64,000 nt of DNA from Heterobilharzia americana (taxonomy: Eukaryota; Platyhelminthes; Trematoda; Strigeidida; Schistosomatidae): NCBI GenBank assembly GCA_944470555.2, contig OX104127.1, positions 26,985,661-27,049,660 on the forward strand, given 5' to 3'. This document shows positions 10,650 to 22,913 of this stretch, piece after piece; position 1 is the first letter of the stretch, and every line of letters starts with the position of its first letter. The notes beneath the pieces were generated by a model. That model did not search any database and was not told the DNA's origin. It was given only the letters and a program-made list of their open reading frames with translations. The position numbers and the translations under genes are program-made.

Positions 10650-12370
10650 ATAGAGAAGCTTAGTCTAAGCTGAGGAAAGATGAAAATCTCATAATAAGTA
10701 GACCAGACAAAGGAAGAGGCTTAGTGTTCTTGAACAGAAGTGACTACATTGATAAAATGACTATTCTTCTCATTGATCCAACAAAGTTCCAGAGACTTGG
10801 TGACTCTCCAGACTTAAATAGAAAAGCAGAGAAGGAGATAATATACACCCACAGGAAACTAAAACAAAGTGGGACAATTTTTGAGTCCATATACGACTCA
10901 CTTAGACCTGCAGGGAGTAACACACCACGGTTGTATGGTTTCCCTAAAGTACACAAACTTGGACTCCCTTTTACTTTAGTTTTAGACATGTCTAATTCCC
11001 CATACCACGCAGTCGCCAAATGGCTAGTAAAGATTTTAGATCCCTTACACAAAGATTTAGTTAACCGCAGTGTGAAAGACTTCTTTGGATATATACCTAA
11101 GCTACATAATGTGAATGTAAACAGAAAACATATGACGCCACTTGATACCTCATCATTGTTCACTAATGTGCCATTACTGGAGACGATAGAGTTTGTATGT
11201 CAACAAATATCGGAAGGGTAAATCAACATCGGGATTCCTGTACACGTCCTCAAGGAGCTGCTTCTTAAATGTACTATAAATGTACGTTTTGTCTTCAATA
11301 ACTCTCATTATAGACAGATTGATGAGATAGCTATGGGTTCACCACTTGGCCCCATTTTAGCTGATATATTTCTTGCCAAACTGGAGAATGGAGCATTGAA
11401 ACAGGTCATTAAGGAGATGATTATGTATCACCGTTATTTGACGACACATTCATTATCCTGGATCAGAATGTGGGTACAAACGAGGTGTTAAGAAAATTTA
11501 ATGAGATGCACCCTTCACTTGTGAGGAAGAAAATGCCAGTAAACTACACTTCTTGCATGCCTTTCTAGGCAGAAGAGATGGTCCATTCAGCAGATGTATT
11601 TACAGAAAGACCACATCTATAAGTCAGTACACTTACTTTCTTAGTCACGTACATATTCGGTACAAAACAAACCTGGTTAAATGCCTCACTAACAGAGCGA
11701 GGAAATATTTTCGAATGATCTGGTACAGAAGGAGTCAGATTATGTTCGTAATTCATTGCTTGGAAAAAAGATATGTGAACAAGACTGGGGGGAAACAAAC
11801 CTAGAGCTATTGCTGTACAAAAGAAAGCGTTGTTCATGAAATTGCAATTTAGTGGGGAGGTGGCCGGAGAAGTTTTATATTAGTTACTCTCTAGAACCAT
11901 TAAGAAAACCTACGTCGCACACCTCTGTCTATCATTTTCCAGTCTACCAATTGTTGTTGATCAGACAAAAAGATAACGTAAGAAGTTTTGCCATTTCTGT
12001 GTGCATTCACAAGTTTAGCTTCTCCTGTGGGGAAAGCTATATAGGGCGTACCACTAGACAACTTTAAAAAAACGTGTTGCTGAGAATCTACCTTCACGGT
12101 TGGGAAAGGGACAGATGAAATCCATCAGAAGCTCGGTTTTATCTCACTTCGTTGATAGTGGTCACTTAGTAGAAAAGAACAATGCTTTCACAATTATTCA
12201 CCGCATACTATCTCATCATTCAAACTGGTCTTCTAACACAGCAGAAGTTGTGGAAATCTGAGCTAATAACCCCTTAGCCAGGAATTAATTAATAACCTTA
12301 TCACTGGAAATTTTTTCTACCCCCTTTTAGTTCTTCACCCCTTTCAAACACTTACTGTAGTTATTTTTGA
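10650..12370 (+). mobile_element. Penelope-like element, near full-length, decayed
   Basis: The conceptual translation carries the Penelope RT in order: RPDKGRG and LVFLNRSDYIDKM (10700-10760); RLYGFPKVHK (10930); DTSSLFTNVPLLE (11140-11180); MGSPLGPILADIF (11335-11370); and a broken YHRYLDDTF block (11430). Then follows a GIY-YIG-type endonuclease segment, FSCGESYIGRTTRQL (12010-12064). A 165-codon ORF (10724-11221) remains open, but at least two frameshifts or stops separate it from the rest. Penelope elements are telomerase-related retroelements that use GIY-YIG nuclease priming. The 3' UTR (about 12250-12370) shares TTCTTCACCCCTTTCAA with the copy at 57120. The element abuts an AT microsatellite at its 5' side. 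Confidence 0.85.
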
Positions 12371-12465
12371 GGTGAATGGAGATGATCAGTTTGATAGTAA
12401 GAATTCATTGTTATGATCCATAACAGGCGATACATTCGAAGTTCTTATTTAAGGTACACGCGAGA

Positions 12466-12745
12466 AATCAAGTTGATATTCATCATGGATTGACATCAGT
12501 TGGAGGAATATTGGAAACCTGGGAGCATTGGACAGCTGTTTCATCCTTACATGGGACTCCTTAGCAGTGCCCACTTATGACTGCGTCAGGTATGGAACTC
12601 AGGACCTTCAGGTTCCATGGCCAGCACGTCAACATTGAGAACTGGGTTGGGATCCAATGGTCCATATTTCCAACTTCTGTTAGTTCACGACATAGCGCGA
12701 CCATTACCGAATGTCATCGCTGAGCATCTGTCCTCACTTCCACAT
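12466..12745 (-). mobile_element. SINE-like repeat R3, near full-length
   Basis: Read on the minus strand it runs from ACAGAAGTTGGAAATATGG through GGCACTGC and GTCCAATGCTCCCAGG to GATGAATATCAACTTG. The internal GAACCTGAAGGTCCTGAGTT resembles a tRNA-type B box. This is the longest single R3 copy in the window. Confidence 0.6.
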
Positions 12746-13929
12746 GTGAGATGATTTTAAAGATAGAAGGTTTTTGTTTCACAGGCAACCAGGAATAAAA
12801 TAGCTAAAAACAAACATTATTGTTCAGAAGATTCAAGTAAATCCTGTTCGAAATAAGAAATTATTCAGCCATTGTTGGAATCATCAAATATCCTTGAAGA
12901 CAGGGTGGTTGGTAGAGCTATGATCCCGAAACTTATGCATTCTTTATGAAGTTCTGTTAGCATATTATATGCTGACAATTACAGTAGCTAGGATCCCATA
13001 TGAATGATGGAATGTTCAGCCAGACCCGAAAAATGAGTAACGAAAGCGAGCAGAGGGCTAAAATATACAGAGAAACAGTTCACTTGAGTGTAGTGGCTAC
13101 AAAAATTACTTGGTGCGATATCCTTAACCAACTGTTAAAAGATCAGTTTATGGGAAGAAGGTGAGGCCATGATAGAATGAAGCATTCAACTAATTCGCTA
13201 CCAATGTCTTATTTCTCAACAGTTTCGAAATAAACTCATATAGATGACACTTTTCATTGAATATTTGTCTCCCGCGAAAAACCATTTCCCATGTATAACT
13301 AATCATTTTCGAAAAATCTGATTGCTTTTGTCATACTTATATCCTCTTATACTAAACTTCTTAGTGTTGATTTACTCGGAGCAATGATGCTTCAATATGT
13401 AAGATATGCACTACATGTTTATGCCCTCCATTATCATATGGCCACTGACTACAAGGTTGAAATATTTTTATTCAATCATTTTAGTACAGTATACCTTGAA
13501 ACCGTTCTTCAGTTCATCGGTAACTGTATTCTTTTAAGGGCAAGATGAGATTACAGAGAAGATAACTATTGTCCTAGCTGTACATTCTTAAATATATGAG
13601 TAAAAGAATAGCGCGTTACAGAGAAGTTTCTCATCAAAGTTATTCTACAAATATAGAGAAGGGATGAAATAGTATTATACAATACAAAAATGGTCTCAAA
13701 GGTTTCATAAAATTGAGAGAAAATGCATTGGACAGTAAGATTCAGTATCAACTAATCAAATACAAAGATAGAAGTAGAGAGTGTCTGTTTAGGATCATAG
13801 TAAAGCAAGTGTTTGTGCATGTTCCTTTCTAATGCACAATAGAGATTTGAAGCTGTGAGTTGTCAATATTTCAGCTGTACGTAAGTGTCGAATACTCACT
13901 TTTTTTGAACACTTTGGTAGAAATTTGAA
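12746..13929. other. unannotated intergenic sequence
   Basis: No motif-bearing ORF or repeat shared with the rest of the window was recognised. Confidence 0.45.
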
Positions 13930-14262
13930 CGAGGTTTTCAAAGGAGCCAAATGTTCAGGTGTTTATCGATGAAGTTGGAGATAATTTTGGACCCATCTTT
14001 CGCCATCCAGGCGGGAAAGTGTTCTCTGGCGAGTTTCCAAGTGTGCGGGTAGCACGGGGGACGTACTCCGCCCCACAGAAGGAAATGAACTTGGAAATAC
14101 ATATTGATGAAGCCCGATATGCCAACTTGTCTTTCACGCAATGACGAATCAGCTGTTGACATGAGAATACAATATAGAGTTTGGCAGCATAGGGACTTTG
14201 ACAAACATTGACGAAGGATATCCACGGCAATATCACCTTTGAATCTGAGTTTCATTGGAAGT
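13930..14262 (-). pseudogene. Penelope-like GIY-YIG endonuclease fragment
   Basis: Minus-strand frames give MKLRFKGDIAVDILRQCLSK, then CQSPYAAKLYIVFSCQQ, IRHCVKDKLAYRASSICISK, CGAEYVPRATRTL and PAWMAKDGSK. This is the C-terminal nuclease region of a Penelope element; the usual EYVGRTTRTL is altered to EYVPRATRTL. The reading frame changes between blocks, so it is a relic. It differs from the element at 10650-12370 and represents another Penelope family. Confidence 0.7.
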
Positions 14263-15384
14263 ATCTTTGACTAGGATCAGTTATACTAAGCTAGCCTCAA
14301 AAGCTAGCCAAATCAGGATTGGTAGACCCTTAATAAGATAGGGAATCTAGAAAAAGGGTCAACTATAGCTATGCATGCAGTTACACACAACCAAACAATA
14401 GTATAGTGTGAGACGGAGTGACAATCCTTGCAGCTAACTTAGTGGAGTGAAGGGAGAGCCTGATAACCGAATATTTATTTAACGCCAAACGCATGCAACA
14501 TGAATGACTCAGAATTTGTTCCAGATACATGGAAAATCCTACTGCTTATGTCGCAAATAAGTTAAGAGAAAAAGAACTATATAAACCATATCTCAAAGTT
14601 ATGAAGCCACCTTGATATGACTACGGATAATAGATTGTTTCTGAAGGGTAATCCAGTGAATAAAACTGTTCCATAATGTGATACATTTAATAAATCAACT
14701 AAAATGAAATGTGTAAGGACTCATAGTAATCGGTTTTTCAATGCTACACCATGATAGATGTTTATGAATAGTGAACACATATCGGAAGGGGAAGCATTGA
14801 TTTTTGGGGAAATCCTAGTCAGTTTGTCTCTTCTGCAAATTCAGAAATATACTTTAAGCGTATGAGCTAGTTGTTTCCAGATCGCTTCCATTTTGTTTAT
14901 GAGCGAACAAGCCAGCTTATGGCATGAGTGGGGGAGACAATAGATATTATTTATCGCAGAAGTACAACGGTTTTTTATCGTTTTATCAAGCCATAGATAA
15001 ATGGAAGATGTCAACTACAGCTTGATTTCTCTGTACACCACACCGCTATTCGTCATCTTTTTCGAGAGACTTTCAGTGGTTTTGTCTTTGTTCGAATTTC
15101 GGACTCTGAATCCCCATTCATTTCCTACGATCGACATCATCCTTTGTCATCTGTTGACAGTAGACCAATCATTTGATAGTGCAAACCTTCAGATTGCCCT
15201 ACTATATTAATTCTGCCTGCGAACTTCTGTATTATATGGAATTTTGAAGCCAGAGAATAGAGTTTTACATTGTAGTCAGTTTATATGCAGGTTAAGAGAA
15301 AATAGGTATCATGTAAGGGGGGGTTTACTTTTGCATTTTTTATTGTTCAGTAATTAAGATCAACTAACATTATTGTTGTCGGAT
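14263..15384. other. unannotated intergenic sequence
   Basis: AT-rich. A 69-codon ORF at 15001-15210 has no recognisable motif. Nothing else is seen. Confidence 0.45.
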
Positions 15385-15520
15385 AAATTTGTGGTATTTG
15401 AAGCGATCGGTTTCATGTTTGAGTCCTAGTGGCAGCAATATCGCTCACTAGGAGGCAGGTATGTCCGGCTGACGAGTCTTAAGTAGGATCAAACACGCTT
15501 TCTGGATTCTTTTTTTTGCC
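15385..15520 (+). mobile_element. Sm-alpha-like SINE with decayed hammerhead
   Basis: A head with GTTTGAGTCCTAGTGGCAGC (B-box-like) leads into GCTCACTAGGAGGCAGG, GGCTGACGAG and a TTCTGGATTC cleavage flank. Box 2 reads TCAAA rather than CGAAA, so the conserved G12 is lost and self-cleavage is unlikely. Confidence 0.75.
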
Positions 15521-15884
15521 TTCAACATTGGACAATGAATGCTACAACACAAATATCTGCTTCAAATGCAACCGTTGTATCATGATAGATTTCTGACCTT
15601 ACCACCTGTGTAGTTAAAAAAATTAAATGCTAGACAATGTACCTGATGCATACGCATAATACATCTTTTTATTCTCTTCGACCTTCATGTTCAACTGGTA
15701 ACGTTTTATTTTTCTATAGGTGTACTTTCAGTGTTTGTAATTCGATGCATATTTTAATACTGTCTATACTCAAAAAATTTTTTCTCATAGTCTGTGAATT
15801 ACCATTCATGGTGCGTTGTTCATTCATTGATAATCTGTCGATTACTGATCACTTATTCATACCAGGTGATGATTGAAGGTAAAG

Positions 15885-15975
15885 GAAAAATTTGGATCGC
15901 GGTAGCATTTGAACCAGCTACTCCTTGGTTTCCTGTCTGATGTTCTACCAACTGAGCTACGAAACGTTCAACTAC
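15885..15975 (-). mobile_element. tRNA-like SINE head (family R4)
   Basis: On the minus strand GTAGCTCAGTTGGTAGAACA matches the A-box and D-arm of a tRNA, and GCTGGTTCAAATGC a B box. The T-stem does not pair properly and no acceptor stem closes it, so this is a tRNA-derived SINE rather than a tRNA gene. Its translation AQLVEHQTGNQGVAGSN is a well-known spurious peptide of such repeats. A relative lies at 59945-60015. Confidence 0.6.
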
Positions 15976-15999
15976 CAGTATCAATACAAGTCTACCAAA

Positions 16000-16450
16000 C
16001 CAGAGCTTTCTCAGACAGTCACACTGTTTATTACTCATTCGACACAAATAATAGAAGGTGAAATTTGTCTGAATTGTGTAGTGTATTTGTGCAGCCCATT
16101 TTTAACAGTTTTATTACACACATACTTGTCATAGGTATTTATACAAAAGGTTATAAAGAGATAAGCGGTGATAATCGGAGAAAAGATCCAATAGGAAGAC
16201 TAAATTAAGGGACAAAATAGCAATGAAAATCAATTGAGCGAAAATAAGGAGTTAATTACTTGCCTACTGGAAAAAGCTTTAATATTTCCCCTTTCAATTT
16301 CTTGTTCTGTGATTCATGGTCAGTTATATGAACAGTTCTCATCAAACTCGAACGTTTCTAATATAAAGCAGAAGGGTCTCTGAAAGAGTTGCTGAAGCAT
16401 GCGTTAGAATAGTAAATCAACAAAATAATCGCACCGTATTGTGAACTGAA
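16000..16450. other. unannotated intergenic sequence
   Basis: AT-rich. No supported feature. Confidence 0.4.
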
Positions 16451-16451
16451 A

Positions 16452-16640
16452 CAAGTTGGAAATATGAACCACTGGGTGCCAACTCAGTGGCTTAATGGCA
16501 ATGTGCTAGGCATTGAAGGTCTTGGACTCGGTTCCTGACGGGGGCATAGGTGGGCACTGCTAAGGAGTTTGAATGCTCTCAAGTTTCCAATATTCCTACA
16601 ACTGATGTCAATTCATGATGAATAACAACTTGAAAAGAAA
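16452..16640 (+). mobile_element. SINE-like repeat R3
   Basis: Contains GTTGGAAATATGAACCACTG, GGCTTAATGGCAATGTGCTAG, GGTGGGCACTGCTAAGGAG and an end with GATGAATAACAACTTGAA. The 5' tRNA-like part is partial. Confidence 0.6.
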
Positions 16641-16767
16641 CAAAATTATCAGACAGAACCACACAAATGATATATATTTCAAGTCATGTCGTCGAATTTG
16701 CAGTATGATTGCGAAAAGTATCATTCCATAGTGTAGAAATATACCGTTGCCTAGTTCGACAAATAAT

Positions 16768-16815
16768 GACAAAGCGCACGTTCTAGATTCTACTGCTAGC
16801 CACTATACATCATTA
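16768..16815 (+). repeat. Sm-alpha-like SINE 3' terminus
   Basis: Only the 3' side of the hammerhead cassette and its tail remain: GCGCACGTTCTAGATTC then TACTGCTAGCCACTATACAT. There is no ribozyme core. Confidence 0.6.
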
Positions 16816-16969
16816 ATATAAAACTGAAACACAGGTAATATCGAAGGATCTGCACACGAGTCTATATGCCAGTAGAGACCGATGAATTTGGTCCAATCAA
16901 CGATGAGATAATAAGAGCAACAACATAAAAACTATACTTGTCGCACAAGGAGTGGTCATCGTGACTTGG

Positions 16970-17135
16970 TGGCTTAGCGGATAATGCGTTGGCCTTTAGT
17001 TCGGTTAGCCCTGAGTCTAGTTTTAGTGGCAAAATAACCGCTCATAGGGAAGCAGGCACATCCATCTAAGGAGTCCCAAATAGGACAAAACATTGGTCTT
17101 GGATTCCACTGCTAGTTATTATCCATCATTAATAC
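16970..17135 (+). mobile_element. Sm-alpha-like SINE with decayed hammerhead
   Basis: The head has a Pol III A-box-like GTGGCTTAGCGGATAATGCG and a degraded B box (CTGAGTCTAG). The ribozyme region has CATCCATCTAAGGAG, a GTCC/GGAC helix and CTTGGATTCCACTGCTAG. The core box CTGATGA is altered to CTAAGGA and GAAA to AAAA, so it is inactive by inspection. The typical tail, TATCCATCATTAATACT, follows. Confidence 0.75.
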
Positions 17136-17780
17136 TGACTACTTGTTTCAATAAAGAGTAATATCTGCTTTCGGCTAATCTAATCACACCAACGTTGATT
17201 AGTGTTAATGCATCATTGAGAGTATTGGGTTTATGAGCAAGGTAGACAGTTTTAAAAACACAAACGTGTCAATCTTCTCCTAATCTGTAGACAACATTAT
17301 TGATTAAAAACACCTAAATAACGCTTTCATTAGAACTCTTGAAGTTTAATGTTTTTAATGCAAGAAGTAGATTTATAAAAACACAATAAAATGAAAGACT
17401 ATACTATTCTAATCAGATCAGCCTTTAGGATTATCGTGAATCTTAACATAACTGGTAGCTTAAATAATTATTAGAAGATGACGGTAGTTCACTTCATTAA
17501 AACAATTATGAGATGACACTACAAGTATTAGTTACTGGTGCCTACCTTATTTGAAGGCTATATTACTACTTTAACAGTGTAAAATAATCAAGAAAAATCA
17601 ATTCACTACATTATTTCTCTTACTGAACAGCTAAACTGAAACATAAAAAGCTACTTCTGGAAGTGGGTTAAGTTGAAGATAAATTATTTGAATTGTTAGC
17701 AGTCAACTCTATACAACCTCAATATACAAACTTCAACATTTAACGAACTTGTTTATTCATTTAACAGATATGCACCACGT
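17136..17780. other. unannotated intergenic sequence
   Basis: AT-rich. No motif or repeat recognised. Confidence 0.4.
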
Positions 17781-17784
17781 ATTT

Positions 17785-18002
17785 TTAGCAGGCTCTCAAG
17801 TAGAATCCACAGGGGAAAAGACAAGTTAGGGGTCCTAGGGTTACACGGAAGAGATCATGTGAGGCAGAAATGAAAGCTTGTGGTCAGTCGTGGTGCCACG
17901 TCCAAAGGACTGGAGAGAAGAGAGCGCAATGGAGACGTGCTACTGAAACCCTGTGTTCCACTAGGAACCTAAGGGAAAAAAACAAACTAATGATAATAAT
18001 AA
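17785..18002 (+). mobile_element. RTE-clade 3' tail fragment
   Basis: About 200 bp matching the last 65 codons and the terminus of the intact RTE copy (GAGATCATGTGAGG, GAGACGTGCTACTGAA, TTCCACTAGGAACC), followed by an A-rich and (TAA)n tail. It is strongly 5'-truncated and lies in tandem, 40 bp upstream of the next RTE copy. Confidence 0.8.
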
Positions 18003-18044
18003 TGTGCTTGGCACTAAGATAATTAATAACAGTACGTGTTCAAG

Positions 18045-21000
18045 TTAACCTCGCCTCGTTAACTAGTCCACTAGTTACTAGCCGGCCCTAACCCCGGGTA
18101 AAGAGGGAAGTTTGGGCATAGGGCTAGCAACCCTACCCGTAAAACAAATCTAACCGCTAAAGAAACTTCAAAGCACAAACAAAATATAAAAAATAATAAC
18201 AAAATTATTCATCGCTGGAATCGGAGAGGCGAAATGATGCCACTCGGTGAAAGCCTGCCTTCAGGAAGCCAATTGGCCGATGTGTCTTCTCATCTCTCGA
18301 TGAAAGCGAAGGTGAACATGGGGACATGGGATGTCCGCACCATGTTTGAACCCAGTAAGGCAGCCCAGATTGCAAGCGAGATGAAGAGGTATCACATTGA
18401 AGGGCTTGGAATTTGCAAAAGCAGATGGAATGGAAGTGGACTCTCCAAACTGTCAACTGGAGAATCAATAATCTACTCCGATATTGTCACCCAGACGACA
18501 AACACGAGCACACTGAGGGAGTGGCTATCATGATGTCCCCTTGAAGAGCATCGAAGGCTCTTATGCAGTGGGAACCAATCTCCTCCAGCATCAGGATCAT
18601 GACAGCAAGGTTCAACTCAAGAGGAAGGAAGGTCACAATCATACAATGCTACGTTACGCACCTACAAATAATGCAGAGCAAGAGAAAAAGGAGGAATTCT
18701 ACAGACAACTGCAATCAACACTGGACAAGACACCATTTCAGTTGGCGATGTCGAAATTCTAATTGTTGGGGTGACATGTTTCAATGCCAAACTGAGAGCG
18801 GACAACACAGGAGGAGAAGTGATCATGGGTAGAGAAGCACTGGGTGAAATGATGAACGAGAATGGAGAACTGTTTGCCGATTTTCCGCATTCAACGGTTT
18901 GGTGATTGGAGGCCAGGCACTGTGTTCAAACACGAGGATATCCACAAAGTGACAGGGATTCGATTTCACCAGAAACCAGGACACATTACACTAGAAATCA
19001 GATCGACTTTATCTCAATGTGAAGAAAGTGGAGACGCAGCCTACTTGACACAAGGTGAAGAAGAGGAGAAGATGCAGGCTCAGACCACTATCTAGTGCAA
19101 GGAACATGCCTTCCAAATCAAGTTGAAAGCCTTCAAGAAAGCTGATGATCGACCACAGTCCAAGTACTACACTCGGAAACTGAAGGATGAAATTACAAAG
19201 AACACCTTCACGACAGCCATCAAGAAAAAATGGGAGATATCGAGGAACATCCCTGAAGAACCCTGTGTGGATGAACACTGGAAGTCATTGAAAGCTATGT
19301 GGAAAGAAACCTGCATAACGGTATTAGGAAGGAAGAGGAATCAGAACAAAACAAGGAATAGACCTGGATGGACACATGGAAGCTGGTATAAGAGTAAGAG
19401 GAAGATGGTGAAGCAGAAGATAAACCAGTGCAAGGATGCACAACGAGAAGAGGAACTGAGTACAATATATAAAACACTGGACAGAGAAGTGAAGAAGAGT
19501 GCACGCAAAGACAAAAGACACTTCTACGAAACACTGGCAAGTGAAACAGAAAAGTCTGCAGGTAGGAGAGACAGAGACCTGACAACATTGTATCAAATAA
19601 CCAGGTTGCTATCTGTCGGAGAAGAGATCAACACAGACGAAACCAATGAAAGATGATGACGGAAATCTAATTACCAAAGAAAAGCAACAAAGGAAACAAT
19701 GGGTCGACCACTTCAAGAAGCTCTTGAATCAACCACCACCACCACCTACAATTCGTCCAGAAATAACACCTACAGCCCAACCATAGAACTACAAGTGAAC
19801 ATAAATCCTCCAACAAAAATGGAAGTCCTGAGCGCTATAAAGCTACTGAAATGTGGGAAAGCAGCAGGACCAGATGGAATCCCGGCAGAAGCACTGAGAA
19901 CAGACGCAGAGACAATAGCGGACATGCTCACACCACACCAATACTGCAGAAGGTGTGGAAGGAAGAGAAGAGACCTGACGATTGGAAGAAGGGTTACCTT
20001 GTCAAACTACCGAAGAAGGGTAACCTCAGTGTTTGCAAGAACTGGCGCGGAATCACTCTCCTGTCCACCCAGAGCAAGCAAAATATTAGGCCGCATCATC
20101 CTGGAGAGGCTAAGGGATGCACTGGATTCAAAACTATGACCGGAACAGGCAGGCTGGCTTCAGGAAGTACAAATCATGTGCGGACCAAATTGCAACGCTT
20201 CGCATCATCATTGAACAGAGTATAGAATGGCAGTCAACCCTCTACCTCAACCTCATCGACTTTGAGAAGACCTTTGACAGAGTCGACTGAGAAGTAATTT
20301 GACAGTTGCTTATACACTACCGAATAACACAAACATTCATCAACCTCATTTAACAACTATATATGAAGATGCCACATGACAAACAATTCACAATGGAAAG
20401 CTCAGTGATGCCACTGAAGTGAAGACATGAAGGAGTAAGACAAAGCTGTCTATTATCACCCATGATATTCCTGATTGTGGTCGACTGAATCATGCAACAA
20501 ACAGTGAGGAGTGAAAAGAGGGGGAATTCGCTGGACCACGGAAGAGAACCTAGAAGATTTGAATTTCACCGATGAACTATGTCTAATGTCACACAAACTT
20601 GAGGATCTACAGAAGAAAAATAACATGTTGACAGAAGATGTGAGGCGGGGCAGTGAAGGGAGATGGGAATTCAAGTGAAGGTAGAGAAGACAGAGGTGAT
20701 GAAGATACCCACCCAACCTACACCACCACAAACAACAACAACAAGCTGGAATCACCATCAATGGGAGAAACGTGAAGGAAGTGGCCTCTTTCACTAATCA
20801 CCTAGGCAGCACTGTTTCAACTACGGGCACCACAGGCACAGACGAGAATGTCAAAGCCAGCCAGGATCGGAAAGACAGCAAGACAGGCATTCATTAGCCT
20901 GAAACCGGTGTGGATATATACTCTACTCAGGATAAAGCGTGAACAACATCCGGATTTTCAACACCAACCCAGTCAAGTCAGTGCTTCTATACGATGTTTG

Positions 21001-21469
21001 AGAGACTTGGCGAGTTACGAAAGGAATTTCCAACAAATTACAGACATTCCTCAACAACTGCCTAGACTGGCTGGTTGCTGAAGATCAGATGGTCAGAATA
21101 ATGAGAACAATCAACAAGGAACTCTGGCTGGCTGGCTGGCTGACAACGAACCAACAAAGAAGAAGCTACCGCTCAACAAATTTGCACTGGAAGGAAGTGG
21201 AGATGGATTGGATTGGGCATACACTGAGAAGGCTGACTGGGGACATCACGTGCCAGGTCAGGTTTTCGAGTGGAACCCAAATGGGAAGTGTCGAGTCAGG
21301 TGTGCCAGCTGAGGTTGACATGGAAGAGATCGTGTGAGGAGGAGATGAGAGTTTGTGGGCTTTCGTGGAGCCAGGTTCGAAAGATTTCAGAGAAGAGAGT
21401 GTAATGGAGATGTGCTAGTGAAGCCCTATATTCCATTAGGAACTCTAGGGACAAATAATAATAATAATA
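18045..21469 (+). mobile_element. RTE-clade (SR2-like) element, nearly full-length, inactivated
   Basis: The 5' end (TTAACCTCGCCTCGTTAACT) and leader match the intact copy, and the 3' end closes with (ATA)n at 21453-21469. Coding blocks are scattered over frames: endonuclease start at 18234-18533 (VNMGTWDVRTMFEPSKAAQ), linker at 19123-19656, RT fingers at 19699-20139 (LLKCGKAAGPDGIPAEALRT), and palm and thumb beyond. Many indels and stops make it a pseudogene. It carries four GGCT units near 21125-21142 where the intact copy has none. From about 20130 onward it resembles the copies at 29917-31329 and 49928-51251 more than the intact one. An imperfect target duplication (GTGTTCAA/GTGTCTTCAA) is possible. 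Confidence 0.9.
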
Positions 21470-22897
21470 GTGTGTCTTCAATTTATCTGGTTTCTTGTCT
21501 TAGACCTTTTGTTTTACTCACCAGTTTTCTAGCCCTCTTACTTTAATGCTTTACTAAGCCAGCCTTAACTGTCCTGTGCTCAGTCGATTCGAAGTCTAAG
21601 TAATGATTTGAATGTAAAGGTTTTCTGTGGACTCTAGTGTCTGAACTCTCATCTTGTTTCCATTGTATTCGGCAATCTAACATCGTTAATTCCCTATTCT
21701 TTAGTTCATGGATAAGTTGGATTGCATTGACCACTGAATGCGCCAAATACTTATTCCCCTGAAGAAGATGGAATCGGACTTCCGTGTTAAATGTCGGAAC
21801 TTATTATTTAAAATACCCTGAAATTTATCCAATCTTAACTTAAATCTAATGTCAACTTTTCACTTGAAAACCAATATTCGTGAAACTACCTGGTCAAATC
21901 TTGGACAGGATTCATATAAACTATATATATATACCCTGAAATTTGTACTTTAGCATATTAGGGCTTGCTTATTTTCTTACTGCGGACAGTTGCTTTCAAA
22001 TACTGTGATGTCATTCTGGATTACTGGACTTTCGTGATAACTATGTTCTAGGTGTTTATAAGCTCATATGAATCTGCAAGAAATATTCAATTTATTTGTA
22101 ATATAGGTAGAATTGATGTTCTGTTGTGTTACTGACAATTAGTTAGTAGTTAAACTATAAATACTAAATAAGAAGCTAAATTTTCTTCAGTATATCTTCA
22201 GCATAGTGAGTCACCAAATTCTCAAACAATTATGCTGACATGTTGTTTGATGTAATTTCTTCTTTAGCTGAAGTGTCATACAGTGTAAGCTATTTGGAAT
22301 GTGTATGACTTTGCATGGCATACTCTAACTGTGTAAATTAGATTCCCGATTTCTTATTTTACACGTGCCAGTGATTTCAGATGTGTGTCGATGTATCATG
22401 TATCATAAGATTGTATATTTAAGCACAGCATGGATATAAAATTCACAGTTTCATATAGCGTTAGACGCCATCGAATTTTCACAACTTACATATTTGTTCC
22501 GTTGAGATGCCACTGATATAAATTTTGTTATCTTAAGGCGACTTTGATTTCTTAACTTGACTAAATTCAAAAAGAAAGATCCTTGAAGTTGTTTCGTTCA
22601 AATAATCTTGAGTTTTATTTTACTAGAAACAGTTGTTAAGGAAGACCTAAGTTGTAATTTTGCCATCACAACAGATAATCACTTTCACCTACCTATTTGA
22701 CCTTTGAAATTTCTGTATCATTTCAGGTCTTATTAGTAAGCACACAATTTAGTGAGAGTTATGTTTGCCTTTTGTTAAAAGACTTAGGCACTGGAAAGAA
22801 CAGGAAATAAAATTGATCAAAGTGATTACCATCTTTTCTAAAGTGATAATTATTACATCTAATGAAAAGTAATGTCAACTGCATAAAAAACTGGTAC
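21470..22897. other. unannotated intergenic sequence
   Basis: AT-rich DNA between two RTE copies. There is a short TA run near 21920. No supported gene. Confidence 0.45.
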
Positions 22898-22913
22898 TAG
22901 GTGAATATTATTA
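22898..22913 (+). repeat. target-site duplication, left copy
   Basis: TAGGTGAATATTATTA occurs here and again at 26128-26143, directly flanking the RTE element. The 16-bp perfect match marks the insertion event. Confidence 0.9.

Noticed and set aside
10445..10651. Minus-strand ORF with an Ile-Tyr repeat
   Set aside because: Translation of the AT microsatellite.
15885..15975. tRNA gene on the minus strand
   Set aside because: A- and B-box matches are good, but the acceptor stem does not close and the T-stem is mispaired. A related fragment at 59945 shows it is a SINE.
18036..21480. Target-site duplication around the 18045-21469 RTE copy
   Set aside because: Only an imperfect GTGT(C)TTCAA similarity is visible. 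Not strong enough to annotate as a duplication.
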